Assembly (NCBI RefSeq): GCF_025755255.1
Contig: NZ_JALIEB010000006.1
Coordinates: 124,001 to 188,000 of the forward strand
Length of the DNA: 64,000 nt
DNA from: Roseobacter sinensis
Lineage (GTDB): Bacteria; Pseudomonadota; Alphaproteobacteria; Rhodobacterales; Rhodobacteraceae
Direction: 5' to 3'
The position numbers were made by a program, and so were the translations under genes. Below, piece by piece: positions 1 to 9,499 of this stretch; position 1 is the stretch's first letter, and each line of letters opens with the position of its first letter. The notes beneath the pieces were generated by a model that did not search any database, was not told the DNA's origin, and saw only the letters and a list, made by a program, of their open reading frames with translations.

Positions 1-965
1 TCCGAGAGGTCGAGCGACCGACCGTGTCAGACGGCAAGGTCGTCGTGAAGATCGAGGCCTGTGGCGTTTGTCACACCGATCTGCACGCCGCGCGCGGTGA
101 CTGGCCCGTGAAGCCGACACCGCCATTCATACCCGGGCACGAGGGCGTCGGTACCGTCGCGGAGGTGGGCCGCGGCGTGACGTCCGTGAAGGAAGGCGAC
201 CGGGTCGGCGTGCCCTGGCTGCACACGGCCTGCGGCCATTGCCGGCACTGCGTGGGCGGGTGGGAGACACTCTGCCCCGATCAGTCCAACACCGGCTACA
301 GCGTGAATGGCGGGTTCGCGGAATATGTGCTGGCCGATCCGGGCTATGTCGGGCACCTCCCGCGTGCCCTCGAGTTTTCGCCCGCCGCACCGATCCTGTG
401 TGCCGGGGTCACGGTCTACAAAGGGTTGAAGGAAACCGATGCGCGCCCCGGTCAGACGGTCGCAATCGTCGGCGTGGGCGGTCTCGGGCACCTGGCAGTG
501 CAATACGCCAAGGCGATGGGGTTTCACGTCATCGCCGTGGATATCTCGGATGAGAAGCTTGCCTTGGCCGCGTCGCTCGGGGCGGATCTGACGGTGAATT
601 CCGCCACAACCGATGCGGCAGCCGAGCTTCAGAAAGGCGGCGGTGTCGAAGGCGTTCTGGTCACTGCGGTCTCGCGCGACAGCTTTGCCCAATCCGTCGG
701 GATGCTGGGCCGGGGCGGCACGATGAGCCTCGTCGGTCTGCCACCCGGCGCCTTCGACCTTCCGATTTTCGAGGTCGTGCTGATGCGGAAGACCATCCGC
801 GGGTCGATCGTGGGCACGCGAAACGATCTGGTCGAGGCGCTGGAGTTTGCGGCCGAAGGCAAGGTCGCCTCGCACTACAGCACGGATCGGCTCGACAACA
901 TCAACGGGATCTTCGACCGGATGGAACAGGGCCAGATCGAGGGGCGTGTCGTGATGGAGATCTGA
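1..965 (+). CDS. Zinc-dependent alcohol dehydrogenase, 5' truncated by the window edge
   Basis: Medium-chain zinc alcohol dehydrogenase, oxidising primary alcohols with NAD (or the reverse). The reading frame is open to the window edge and codes for family-like sequence ([12 protein letters not shown]) before the first in-window GTG at 24, so the true start lies to the left. Visible are the catalytic-zinc residues in CGVCHTD and GHE, the structural-zinc cluster CGHCRHC with a later Cys, and the Rossmann motif GVGGLGHLA. The protein lacks only its first ~20 residues. It is 49 bases ahead of the antiporter on the same strand and may be co-transcribed. AdhP/AdhA-like is the closest description; the substrate is not visible. 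Confidence 0.9.
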   Translation, partial: REVERPTVSDGKVVVKIEACGVCHTDLHAARGDWPVKPTPPFIPGHEGVGTVAEVGRGVTSVKEGDRVGVPWLHTACGHCRHCVGGWETLCPDQSNTGYSVNGGFAEYVLADPGYVGHLPRALEFSPAAPILCAGVTVYKGLKETDARPGQTVAIVGVGGLGHLAVQYAKAMGFHVIAVDISDEKLALAASLGADLTVNSATTDAAAELQKGGGVEGVLVTAVSRDSFAQSVGMLGRGGTMSLVGLPPGAFDLPIFEVVLMRKTIRGSIVGTRNDLVEALEFAAEGKVASHYSTDRLDNINGIFDRMEQGQIEGRVVMEI

Positions 966-1014
966 GCTTTCGACGGTTGGGTGTCGGACGACGTGCGAGT
1001 CGAGAAGGTGGATC

Positions 1015-2739
1015 ATGACAGAGGCAATCGAGGGGTATCTGTTTTACGAGATCGCGGCGCTGCTCGTTTTAGCGGCGGGGGTCGGATTTATTGGCCTGAT
1101 GCTGCGTCAGCCGCTGATCGTGAGTTTCATCGCCGTCGGCATCCTTGCGGGGCCGTCCGTGCTGGACATCGCGCAATCGCATCAGCAGATCGATCTTCTG
1201 GCCGAGTTGGGGATCGCGCTTCTCCTCTTCCTCGTCGGCCTGAAGCTCGACTTCAATCTTGTCAGGACATTGGGGCCCGTCGCGCTGGTGACCGGCCTCG
1301 GCCAGGTGATCTTCACGACGGTTTTCGGTTTCCTGATTGCGCTCGCGCTCGGGATACCTCCGCTGACGGCGCTCTACGTCGCCATCGCCCTGACGTTCTC
1401 CTCGACGATCATCATTGTGAAGCTGCTGTCGGACAAGCGCGAGATCGATGCCTTGCACGGGCGCATCGCACTGGGCTTTCTGATTGTGCAGGATGTGGTC
1501 GTTGTGGTGGCCATGATCTCGCTGGCCGCCATCGGTGTTGGTGGCGCGGCCACGGGTGATGGCGCCGTCGGCGATGTGCTGATCGTCCTGGGCTACGGGG
1601 TGGCGATGCTGGTCTTCGTGGTTGTGGTCATCCGATACGTCGCAACGCCGGTCGTCGAGCGCCTTGCGCGCGCGCCCGAGCTTCTGGTGTCCTTCGCCAT
1701 CGGTTGGGCGGCCCTTCTCGCTGCAATCGGACACTACCTGGGCTTTGGCAAGGAACTCGGCGGATTGCTCGCCGGCGTTTCGCTGGCCTCGACCCACTTC
1801 CGCGAGGCCATCTCCGCACGGCTTGCGAGCTTGCGCGATTTCCTTCTGCTGTTCTTCTTCATCGCACTGGGGGCCTCGCTCGATCTGTCCGTTCTGGGCA
1901 CCAATGTCGGACCGGCCATCGTGCTGTCGCTTTTCGTTCTGATCGGCAATCCGTTGATCGTGCTGACGATCATGGGCGCCATGGGTTATCGCAAGCGGAC
2001 GGGCTTCCTGGCAGGGCTGACCGTCGCTCAGATCAGCGAATTCTCCTTGATTTTCATGGCGATGGGCGTGGCGATCGGTCATGTCTCGGAAGATGCCCTG
2101 GGATTGGTGACGCTGGTCGGGCTCGTGACCATTGCCGCCTCCACCTACATGATCACCTTCTCGCACCAGCTCTACAGCGCCTTCGAGCCGCTGCTTGGTC
2201 CGTTCGAGCGGCGATCGGCCGGGGCGGAACAGGAGGAGAGCGCGGAGATGGCGCGGCCATATGATGCGATCGTCTTCGGGCTCGGCCGCTACGGCCTCGG
2301 GATCGCCTCGGCGCTGCAGGACGGCGGCAAACAGGTCCTCGGCGTGGATTTCAGCCCCGATGCGGTTCGCCATGCACGGCAGATGGGCCAGGAGGCCGTT
2401 TTCGGTGATGCAACCGACCCCGAATTTCTGGCGCATCTGCCGCTGGCGCGCGCGGAGTGGCTGGTCATGGCGGTTCCCGAACACGCGACCGGCCTTTCAC
2501 ATGACGATCCCCGCCACGCGCTGCTGAAGGCGGTCCGCGATCTTGGTTATGACGGCAAGATCGCCGTCGCAGCGCACCTGCAAGAGACGGCCGCGCGCCT
2601 TGCCTCTGACCGGGCCGACCTTGTCCTGATGCCCTACCGCGATGCGGCCTATGCAGCAGCCCGGATGATCGCGGGCGAGGCGCTTGCCGCGCGGCCGGTT
2701 ATCGAAGATCCCGAAGGTCAAAAGGAACTGCCAGCATGA
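1015..2739 (+). CDS. CPA2 monovalent cation:proton antiporter with RCK/TrkA-N domain (KefB/RosB-like)
   Basis: 574-aa inner-membrane cation/proton exchanger. The first ~390 residues are a Na_H_exchanger-type block of about 12 hydrophobic segments (LLFLVGLKLDFNLV near 75-90 is typical of the family). Residues ~410-530 form a cytoplasmic RCK-N nucleotide-binding domain with the glycine-rich turn FGLGRYGLG. This matches KefB/KefC/RosB proteins, which move K+ or Na+ against H+ under nucleotide or thiol control. An AAGGTGG ribosome site precedes the ATG. The stop overlaps the ATG of the universal stress protein (ATGA), indicating translational coupling. The transported ion cannot be read from sequence. 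Confidence 0.9.
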   Translation: MTEAIEGYLFYEIAALLVLAAGVGFIGLMLRQPLIVSFIAVGILAGPSVLDIAQSHQQIDLLAELGIALLLFLVGLKLDFNLVRTLGPVALVTGLGQVIFTTVFGFLIALALGIPPLTALYVAIALTFSSTIIIVKLLSDKREIDALHGRIALGFLIVQDVVVVVAMISLAAIGVGGAATGDGAVGDVLIVLGYGVAMLVFVVVVIRYVATPVVERLARAPELLVSFAIGWAALLAAIGHYLGFGKELGGLLAGVSLASTHFREAISARLASLRDFLLLFFFIALGASLDLSVLGTNVGPAIVLSLFVLIGNPLIVLTIMGAMGYRKRTGFLAGLTVAQISEFSLIFMAMGVAIGHVSEDALGLVTLVGLVTIAASTYMITFSHQLYSAFEPLLGPFERRSAGAEQEESAEMARPYDAIVFGLGRYGLGIASALQDGGKQVLGVDFSPDAVRHARQMGQEAVFGDATDPEFLAHLPLARAEWLVMAVPEHATGLSHDDPRHALLKAVRDLGYDGKIAVAAHLQETAARLASDRADLVLMPYRDAAYAAARMIAGEALAARPVIEDPEGQKELPA

Positions 2740-3716
2740 CATCAAAAGGTCTCCGCCTCCGCCGTATTCTTGCGGTTACGGACGACAGCTATGCCCAAGT
2801 GGCTTTGCGCAGTGCTGTGGCGCTCGCAGAGGCTCATGGTGCCGCGCTGGAGGTTCTCGCCTGCGTCGAGCCGCCAAACGACATGGGGATCATCGCGCGC
2901 CTGACCCGCTCGGACCGGCAGACGCTGACCAAACATCTTCTCGACCAGAAGCGCGCGACGATCCGGGCGCGATTGAAGGACATGTTTCCGGATCGGCAGA
3001 TCGAGCCGCATATCGCCCTCGGCAAACCCTTTCTCGAGATCATCCGGAAGGTCTCCGAGACCGACAGCGATTTGGTTGTGAAGGCCGCCGACCCGCTGTC
3101 GGGGGCCAGTCGGTTCCTCTATGCCAGCACGGACCAACATCTCTTGCGGAAGTGCCCCTGTGCTGTCTGGCTTCAGATGCCAGCCGCGCCGGTCACGCCG
3201 CGGCGTGTTCTCGCGGCAGTCGACCTCGATTCCGAGGATGTGGCCGAACCTGAAACCTTGACGGCCTTGAACCGGCAAGTCGTTGATGTGGCGCGTGGAA
3301 TCGCCCGTGGGCCCGAGGCGCAGGTCATCGTGCTTCACGCCTGGGATGCCGTCGGCGAGGGCGTTGTCTGGGCCTTTACCAGCGGGATGGACGCGCGGCT
3401 CTCCTCGGATCGGTACGTGAAGGAGGTTCTCAAGAGTCGCCGGCAGGCCATGAACCGCTTCATCGCGTCGGTCGAGGACCCCAACAGACCTGGCCCGCCT
3501 CTTTTGCCGAAGCTCATACGCGGCGCACCGGAGCAGGTCATCGAAGCGCAAAGCCGCACCCTGCATGCCGATCTTGTCGTGATGGGCACCGTGGCGCGGA
3601 CGGGCGTCAGCGGTGTCTTCATCGGAAACACCGCCGAAAACATCATCAACAGCCTGGGATGCCCGGTCCTGGCCGTGAAACCGGACGGCTATGTTAGTCC
3701 AGTCCTGCTGAATTGA
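2736..3716 (+). CDS. Tandem universal stress protein (UspE-like)
   Basis: 326-aa soluble protein with two UspA folds, ~1-150 and ~155-320. The C-terminal repeat carries the ATP-binding-type loop of UspA proteins, G-x2-G-x9-G(S/N), seen as MGTVARTGVSGVFIGNTAE, followed by GCPVLAVKP. Double-Usp proteins act in stress survival, often under anoxia or energy limitation. The ATG overlaps the antiporter stop, so the antiporter and this protein are probably made together. Its placement with an alcohol dehydrogenase and an ion antiporter suggests a stress/low-oxygen module (inference). Confidence 0.88.
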   Translation: MTSKGLRLRRILAVTDDSYAQVALRSAVALAEAHGAALEVLACVEPPNDMGIIARLTRSDRQTLTKHLLDQKRATIRARLKDMFPDRQIEPHIALGKPFLEIIRKVSETDSDLVVKAADPLSGASRFLYASTDQHLLRKCPCAVWLQMPAAPVTPRRVLAAVDLDSEDVAEPETLTALNRQVVDVARGIARGPEAQVIVLHAWDAVGEGVVWAFTSGMDARLSSDRYVKEVLKSRRQAMNRFIASVEDPNRPGPPLLPKLIRGAPEQVIEAQSRTLHADLVVMGTVARTGVSGVFIGNTAENIINSLGCPVLAVKPDGYVSPVLLN

Positions 3717-4724
3717 GCGGCTTCTTTGCGGCCTATCGGACCTTCCGTCTGCGCATGTGAGGAAGGTCGGCTTTGCCGCGTCGGAGCCATTCGTCGCATG
3801 ACGATACCGCGCGTTCGAGCCGCGGCTGCCTCGGGGGGGTGCTGCCGCAGAGGAGGAGGGGGTGGATGTCCGGCTTGGCTCGCTGAGTGCCCGTCGCCGA
3901 TGTCATCCGGTAGTCTCAAGGCAGAAGACTTGTGTCAAAGGCCCGTGCGAAACCGCGGTCTGGCGAGCGATGCGACAGGATTTCGTCGGGTGCTCAAACC
4001 CGAGACTCGCCAAGTTGATCCCCAGCGCGCCCTACGGCTTTTCTACGTAGAGAGAATTGGCATCCAGCAGCCGACCTGGGCGCATCCGTGGCGTTTTGTC
4101 AGCCGGAGCCACAGCGGCCACGTCTCTGCACATGAGCCCTTGCTACTTGCCGCGCAGGACTCACTTGTCGCGAATTTTTCCGCGCAGGCCGAGGGAGACA
4201 CGCCGAGACATCGCCGAAACGCTCGCGGGATGTGTTCGGCAGCAAAAAAGCCCGCGTCATTCTGGACCACCGTCAGGGGAGCATCGCCGCGGTGGAGCAG
4301 CGATGCGGCGGGACTGCCCCGCAACCGTTCCAGACACTGCGCCGGGCTGATGCCCATCTCGTCCGAAAGCCGCCGGGAAAACTCTTCTCACTCATCCCGG
4401 CTTGCGCGACCTGTGACGAGACCGTCTTGCAGAATGTCGGCCTGACCTGTGGTCGAGGTTTTGTGCAAGGACCTGTCCGATCAGTCAGCGCGGAAAGCAG
4501 GCAAGCTGAACTGGGCTTATCCAATCGTCCGGCAGCGCGGGAACGACATCATCTCAAAGGAACCCTAGCCCAGGTGCAAGAGGTGAGCGGACGCCTCAGG
4601 TACCCGCCGCCACCTGACCGCTGAGCCACGCGTCAGACAGGCGCTGGCGGTCATTGCGCAAGGATCGGGTCGAAAGGAAGGCCTCGCCGCTGCACCCTCG
4701 AGCGCAAAGTTACGAGGTCGCCGC
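3717..4724. other. Gene-poor 1 kb stretch containing decayed coding sequence
   Basis: No intact gene can be supported here. Several short open frames exist on both strands but none shows a family signature, except the AraC/GlxA-like remnant listed separately on the minus strand. The stretch from ~3720 to ~4150 shows nothing recognisable. The MFS gene that follows has its own ribosome site (ACGAGG at 4712-4717). Confidence 0.6.
4159..4425 (-). pseudogene. Frameshifted remnant of an AraC/GlxA-type HTH regulator
   Basis: Read on the minus strand, one frame gives VAQAGMSEKS at about 4410-4380. A second frame then gives EEFSRRLSDEMGISPAQ, followed by LERLR, a degraded linker, and RAFRRCLGVSPSACAEKF. 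Together these align with the tandem HTH of GlxA-like AraC regulators (AGMSxRxFxRxF...GxSPAxYxExLR...FRRxxGVSPSxYRxRF). An in-frame TGA at 4388-4390 and the frame change near 4380 show that it is broken. No N-terminal DJ-1/PfpI-like domain remains recognisable upstream. It is a relic of a lost regulator. Confidence 0.6.
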
Positions 4725-5933
4725 ATGTCTGTCATACGCCGTTTGTCCGGTGCCGCCTATGGCACGCATTTCGCCGATCAGGTCGCACTTGTCTCTGTCC
4801 CGCTGATCGCGGCTTTGGCTTTTGATGCGTCCCCTGCAGTGATCGGAACCCTCGTGGCCTGCCAGTCGTCCGCCCATCTGCTGGGGTCCGTTCCATTTGG
4901 GCTCCTCGTGGACAAGCGGCAGTTGCGGCACCTTGCGATGGCCTCGGCGCTCATCTCGGCATCGGGCTTCGCCCTGGCCACGGTCAGCGTGCTGTTGCAG
5001 ATCATTGTTCTGTTCGGCATGGCGATCACCCTGGCGGGCTTTGGCGTTGTGCTGTTTGGTTTGACGGCGCTGTCGATCATTCCGCAAGTCGCGCGGGCCG
5101 ATGGGCTGGGCCGCGCGAACGCCGCCATCGAGGTGCCCAGAGCAATGTGCTCTTTTGTCGTCCCGTTGTTGCTTGGACTGATCATCACTGACGTCCCCAG
5201 CTGGACGCTGTTTTTGGCGGCCAGCCTCGGCTCTCTCGTTGCCTTTCTGATGTCCTGCTCGCTGCCCAGGTTTCAACGCCGCGCGACACCGGGCCAGGCG
5301 GTTCTGCAAACCATTCTGGAGGGCGGCTCATTTGTCATGCGTCATGCGCTGCTCTTGCCGATTTCGCTCTGCGCGGTCTGCTGGAACTTCGCGTTTGCAG
5401 CCCTCTTGGTGGTTCTGGTGCCTGCGATTGCGGATCTCTTCGTGCTGGATCCCGGCAGCTTTGGCATTGCCTTGTCCGCCTTTGGCCTCGCGGCGATCGG
5501 CGGGTCGTGGCTCAGCGGCCGGGTCGCGAACCGTCTACGCCCTTCGGTGATCCTGCTCTTCGGTCCCGGCAGCTCGGCGGTTGCCGCAGCGGGTCTGCTG
5601 GTGATCGGGCCGGACACCGCCGCGCGTTGGCTGTATGCTATGTTCTTCCTTCTGGGGTTTGGCCCGTCGATGTGGCTGGTGGCCCAGAATTCGGTGCGCC
5701 AACTGGTGACACCGCCACAGATGCTGGGCCGGGTCAACGCCGTCATCCAGACAGCAATCTATGGTGTGAGACCCGTCGGCGCACTCGTCGGAGGGGTTTG
5801 GGCCAGCCAGTTCGGTGTGACCTCCGGGCTGCACCTTGTGGTCGCGGCCTTCACCCTGTCCTTTCTCGTGCCTGTGCTCAGCGACCTGCGGCGGGTTGCG
5901 AGCTATCGAGCGATCGCTCCGGACCAGTCGTGA
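4725..5933 (+). CDS. Major facilitator superfamily transporter (MFS_3/EntS-like)
   Basis: 402-aa inner-membrane transporter with about 12 predicted hydrophobic segments. The N-terminus (GTHFADQVALVSVPLIAAL) and the loop between TM2 and TM3 (PFGLLVDKRQLRH, an MFS A-like motif G-x3-D) fit the MFS_3 branch that includes enterobactin-type exporters. The central loop near 185-200 is basic, as usual between the two six-helix halves. The start is supported by ACGAGG seven bases upstream. It stands alone, with no siderophore or resistance genes nearby, so the substrate is unknown. Drug or small-metabolite efflux is the default expectation. Confidence 0.82.
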   Translation: MSVIRRLSGAAYGTHFADQVALVSVPLIAALAFDASPAVIGTLVACQSSAHLLGSVPFGLLVDKRQLRHLAMASALISASGFALATVSVLLQIIVLFGMAITLAGFGVVLFGLTALSIIPQVARADGLGRANAAIEVPRAMCSFVVPLLLGLIITDVPSWTLFLAASLGSLVAFLMSCSLPRFQRRATPGQAVLQTILEGGSFVMRHALLLPISLCAVCWNFAFAALLVVLVPAIADLFVLDPGSFGIALSAFGLAAIGGSWLSGRVANRLRPSVILLFGPGSSAVAAAGLLVIGPDTAARWLYAMFFLLGFGPSMWLVAQNSVRQLVTPPQMLGRVNAVIQTAIYGVRPVGALVGGVWASQFGVTSGLHLVVAAFTLSFLVPVLSDLRRVASYRAIAPDQS

Positions 5934-6036
5934 CAGATCTCTTCGGTATTGAAGCGGGGCGTCCGCGCTGCAGGTGTGGCAGGTGGTCCGGGCACTGAGC
6001 CCAAAACACCTGAGCGGACCGCTTTACGGTTTCGAA

Positions 6037-6510
6037 TTACGTGACCACACGCTCGACCGCGGCGGCAAAGCAGCCCGGCTTTGCGTTGTGGATGTGAGCA
6101 TATGCCACGGTCTGATCGTCGAAGGCTCTGGAAATCGCATCGGCCAGCGCGTCGCCCGGCATGACATCCGCATCGATCATCATGTGATCCCGATCGAAAC
6201 ACCGCAGCGATACAAGGCGTGATCGGATGACCTCAGGCACTTCATTCGTCGCGATATGGGCTTGCGCGGCGTTCTCGCGCACGAAGATGCCGTGGGACGC
6301 CTTGTAAGGGCTGCTGCCCGGCTGGTGTTCATAGTTCAGCAGGATGACGGTCTCGCCCACCTCCGCGTCTTGCATGCTGACGCGACAGGGTGTGCCGGGC
6401 TTCGACGAGACGACCTGACGCACCGCGTTCTGTTCTGCCAACGCCTCATCCGAGAGGTCGAACAGATGGGCGAAGGCGCGAAGGGGCAGCGGTTTGATTT
6501 GAAAGTCCAT
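6037..6510 (-). CDS. DUF1203 domain protein
   Basis: 157-aa cytoplasmic protein matching the DUF1203 family over its whole length. It begins with the typical F-x-I-x-PLP pattern (MDFQIKPLPLRAFAHLF) and contains PCRVSxxDAExGExVxLLxYEHQP and SSPYKASHGIFVRE, the family's signature blocks. The biochemical function of the family is unknown. The gene diverges from the AraC regulator at 6719, and the 208-base gap between them probably holds both promoters. GGAG lies about seven bases before the ATG. Confidence 0.85.
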   Translation of the reverse strand: MDFQIKPLPLRAFAHLFDLSDEALAEQNAVRQVVSSKPGTPCRVSMQDAEVGETVILLNYEHQPGSSPYKASHGIFVRENAAQAHIATNEVPEVIRSRLVSLRCFDRDHMMIDADVMPGDALADAISRAFDDQTVAYAHIHNAKPGCFAAAVERVVT

Positions 6511-6590
6511 GAGATAACTCCGTCGATGATGATTGCGCTGCGACTATGGCGGATCAGTCGGGCAGGGCGACCCGGAGTTTGAGCAATGAT

Positions 6591-6645
6591 GCCCCGCGAT
6601 GATGGTCTTGCTGAAGGTGGCTGAAGATATTTCGACGCGCGGGGC
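6591..6645. promoter_or_regulatory. Inverted repeat in the divergent DUF1203/araC promoter region
   Basis: GCCCCGCG at 6591-6598 and its exact reverse complement CGCGGGGC at 6638-6645 flank 39 bases between two divergent genes. It could be an operator that loops the region, but no binding protein is shown. Confidence 0.3.
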
Positions 6646-6718
6646 TCTGGTTGCAGCAACGCCACTCTTTACCTATGGCGCTGAATTTCTATCCTTATAG
6701 GGTGGGAGGACAACCAAA

Positions 6719-7672
6719 GTGAGCGCTGCGACGCCATTTGAGGTTTGGAACGACGACCTGGCGGCCATATGCGGCAGCTATTTCGGCGTCCCGAACAGGG
6801 GGCAGGACCGTGTTGCGGGGCGCGTCGCGGTGCGCGCCTACGGCACGCTGGATGTGGCAGATATCTCCGACGACATTGACAGGATCGTCCGCGACCGCCG
6901 CGGTATCCGACAGGATGACGCAGAACACATCTTTTTGGTGATGCAGGTCGATGGCCGCCTGGGCGTCGACCACAACGGGCAGCATACGGTGTTGGAGGCG
7001 GGCGACTGCATCCTGCTCGACTCCACAAAGGAAGGCACGCTGCAGAACCTGCACGACCAGCGCCGCATTCTGTCCTTTCACCTGCCGCGGCAGTCCTTTT
7101 TGAATGAACGCGGCGCGGTGCCGGAGATTGGCGGGGCGTTGACGCGCGGCACGCTGGCCTCGCGCCTGCTGCGGCGGCGGTTGGGGCAGGTCCTGCAGGG
7201 CAGGGGGACGACCGGCCGCGCTGATCTGCTCTTCGACTTGGTCCACCATGCCTTTGCGCGACCGGGCGTTGGCCTGAAAGACATGGCTTTGGAAAGCAGT
7301 GCCGGACGCTATGCGCTGGCGCTGGAGGTCATGGACCTCAACCTCGGGTATGAGGCCCTGTCGCTGCCGTGGCTCGCCGGGCAGATCGGCCTTTCACCGC
7401 GCCAGCTCCAGCGGGTGTTTCACGACCGCGGCACCAGTTTTCGCGAGGTCTTGCGGGCCAAGCGCTACCGTTTTGTCCTAGAGCATCTCGAGCGGTTGCC
7501 AAGCGCGCATGGGAACATCGCCGCGCTTGCCTACGAGGCCGGCTTTCGGGATCTGTCGAACTTCAACCGCGGGTTTCGCCGGCGGATCGGCATGACGCCA
7601 CGCGACTATCACGCGCGCGCCCATGCGCGGATGGCGCAAAAGTCCAAGATTTCGAAGACCGATAGGGATTAG
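6719..7672 (+). CDS. AraC-family transcriptional regulator
   Basis: 317-aa DNA-binding activator. Residues ~30-190 resemble the cupin-like AraC_binding_2 sensor domain. Residues ~215-310 hold the double HTH, with [19 protein letters not shown] in the first helix pair and [29 protein letters not shown] in the second. It starts with GTG preceded by GGGAGGA. It lies directly upstream of an acyl-CoA synthetase and a PQQ alcohol dehydrogenase on the same strand and probably controls them. The effector may be the alcohol or its acid product (inference from position). Confidence 0.87.
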   Translation: MSAATPFEVWNDDLAAICGSYFGVPNRGQDRVAGRVAVRAYGTLDVADISDDIDRIVRDRRGIRQDDAEHIFLVMQVDGRLGVDHNGQHTVLEAGDCILLDSTKEGTLQNLHDQRRILSFHLPRQSFLNERGAVPEIGGALTRGTLASRLLRRRLGQVLQGRGTTGRADLLFDLVHHAFARPGVGLKDMALESSAGRYALALEVMDLNLGYEALSLPWLAGQIGLSPRQLQRVFHDRGTSFREVLRAKRYRFVLEHLERLPSAHGNIAALAYEAGFRDLSNFNRGFRRRIGMTPRDYHARAHARMAQKSKISKTDRD

Positions 7673-7679
7673 CCCTATC
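7661..7679 (+). promoter_or_regulatory. GATAGGG/CCCTATC inverted repeat at the end of araC
   Basis: Perfect 7-base arms (7661-7667 and 7673-7679) with a 5-base spacer overlap the araC stop codon, 48 bases before the acyl-CoA synthetase start. A related ATAGGG occurs just before the araC start (6697-6702). It could be an operator for the regulator or a weak hairpin terminator. Confidence 0.35.
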
Positions 7680-7727
7680 AATCAACTGAGAGCCGCGAAG
7701 ACGCGGCCTAGACCATGGGAGGACGGC

Positions 7728-9467
7728 ATGGCGAAGACCTATGCTGCGATGGCCACGGGGGAGCTTGGCCAAACACCTCTGGGTGGCTTGTCACAAGTGG
7801 CCGGTCCGCGCGAGGAACCGCTTCTGGATCAGACGATCCCGGCGTTGCTGGCGGAGTGTGTGGCGGCGCGCCCGGATGCCGAAGCGGCGGTCTTCCCAGC
7901 CGAGAACCTCCGCCTGAGTTGGAGCGAATTTGCGCAGCGCGTCGATGCCCTGGCCGGCGGGCTGCTTGAGATCGGCATCGAGACGGGGGACCGCGTGGGC
8001 ATCTGGGCGCCCAATCGGCCCGAATGGGTGCTGACGCAATTTGCAACAGCGCGGATCGGCGCGATCCTTGTGAACATCAACCCGGCCTACCGCGTCTTCG
8101 AGCTGGAATTCGCGCTGCGCAAGACCGGCTGCAAGGCGCTGATCCTCGCGGAACGCTTCAAGAGTTCGGACTACGTGGGCATGATCCGCGATGCGGCGCC
8201 CGAGCTCGCCAGCGCCGCACCCGGCGCCTTGACCGCCGGCGATCTGCCCGACCTCAAATCCGTCATTGTCTGCGGGGATGCCCCGCATCCGGGCTGCTTC
8301 AGCTTTGCCGAGATCGAGGCGCGGGGGGCGGCCGTTCCACAGTCGCGGCTTGACGCCATAACCGCGGCACTCGACCCGGACGATCCGATCAACATCCAAT
8401 TCACCTCCGGCACCACGGGCCTGCCCAAGGGGGCGACCCTGACCCATCGCAACATCGTCAACAACGCCAATTTCGTCACGGCCGCCATGGCGTTGACCGA
8501 GGCGGACCGGCTTTGCATCCCGGTGCCCTTTTACCATTGCTTCGGCATGGTCATGGGCACGCTGGGATGCGTCACCAAGGGGGCGGTCATGGTCGTACCC
8601 GGCGAGGGGTTCGACCCCGAGAGCACCCTGCGCACGGTATCCGACGAAGGCTGCACGGCACTTTACGGCGTGCCGACGATGTTCGTCGCTATGCTGGAGT
8701 ATGAGGGCTTCTCCATCTTCGATCTCAGTCACCTGCGGACGGGCATCATGGCAGGCTCACCGTGCCCGATCGAGGTGATGAAGAAGGTGCAGAAGGATAT
8801 GAACATGTCTGAGGTCACCATTGCCTACGGGATGACCGAGACCAGCCCGGTGTCCTTCCAATCGAGCATCGACACGCCGCTCGACAAACGCGTGTCGTCT
8901 GTCGGGCGCGTGCAACCGCATCTCGAGGTTCGCATTGTCGATGAGGCGGGACATGTCGTGCCGGTGGGCGCCGAGGGCGAGCTGCAGACCCGCGGCTATT
9001 CAGTGATGCAGGGCTATTGGGACGATCCGGAAAAGACGGCCGAAGCGATCGACGCCGACGGCTGGATGCACACGGGCGATCTGGCCCGGCTGGACGCCGA
9101 CGGCTACTGCAACATCACCGGCCGCGTGAAGGACATGATCATCCGCGGCGGCGAGAACATCTCGCCCCGCGAGATCGAGGAGTTTCTCTATACCCATCCC
9201 GGCGTCAGCCAGGTGCAGGTGTTCGGCATTCCCGACGACCGGTTCGGTGAGATCGTCGCAGCCTGGATCGTGCCAAAACCGGGGACAAGCCCGACCGAAG
9301 AGGAGGTGCGCGCCTTCTGTCGTGACAAAATCGCACACTACAAGGTGCCCGCGGTGGTGCGCTTCAAGGATGCGCTGCCCATGACGGTGACCGGGAAGCC
9401 GCAGAAATTCGTGATGCGTGACGCCATGATCGAGGAGCTTGGGCTGAGCACGCAAACGACCGCCTGA
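7728..9467 (+). CDS. Acyl-CoA synthetase (AMP-binding, fatty-acid/medium-chain type)
   Basis: 579-aa ANL-superfamily ligase that activates a carboxylic acid to an acyl-CoA through an acyl-AMP. Motif A3 [10 protein letters not shown], motif A5 YGMTETSP, the hinge block [12 protein letters not shown] with [16 protein letters not shown], and the C-terminal catalytic lysine in VTGKPQK are all present. The ATG at 7728 is preferred because GGGAGGA lies four bases upstream; an open frame extends further into araC but is not family-like. The downstream PQQ alcohol dehydrogenase (32 bases away) would supply an aldehyde/acid, so the pair plausibly feeds an alcohol into beta-oxidation. Chain length cannot be read. 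Confidence 0.9.
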   Translation: MAKTYAAMATGELGQTPLGGLSQVAGPREEPLLDQTIPALLAECVAARPDAEAAVFPAENLRLSWSEFAQRVDALAGGLLEIGIETGDRVGIWAPNRPEWVLTQFATARIGAILVNINPAYRVFELEFALRKTGCKALILAERFKSSDYVGMIRDAAPELASAAPGALTAGDLPDLKSVIVCGDAPHPGCFSFAEIEARGAAVPQSRLDAITAALDPDDPINIQFTSGTTGLPKGATLTHRNIVNNANFVTAAMALTEADRLCIPVPFYHCFGMVMGTLGCVTKGAVMVVPGEGFDPESTLRTVSDEGCTALYGVPTMFVAMLEYEGFSIFDLSHLRTGIMAGSPCPIEVMKKVQKDMNMSEVTIAYGMTETSPVSFQSSIDTPLDKRVSSVGRVQPHLEVRIVDEAGHVVPVGAEGELQTRGYSVMQGYWDDPEKTAEAIDADGWMHTGDLARLDADGYCNITGRVKDMIIRGGENISPREIEEFLYTHPGVSQVQVFGIPDDRFGEIVAAWIVPKPGTSPTEEEVRAFCRDKIAHYKVPAVVRFKDALPMTVTGKPQKFVMRDAMIEELGLSTQTTA

Positions 9468-9499
9468 CAACATCGACAACCAAAGGGAGGACCAGCACA

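Noticed and set aside
3726-4445. Possible 239-aa plus-strand protein
   Set aside because: Composition is erratic, no motif, no good ribosome site, and it overlaps the AraC-type relic on the other strand.
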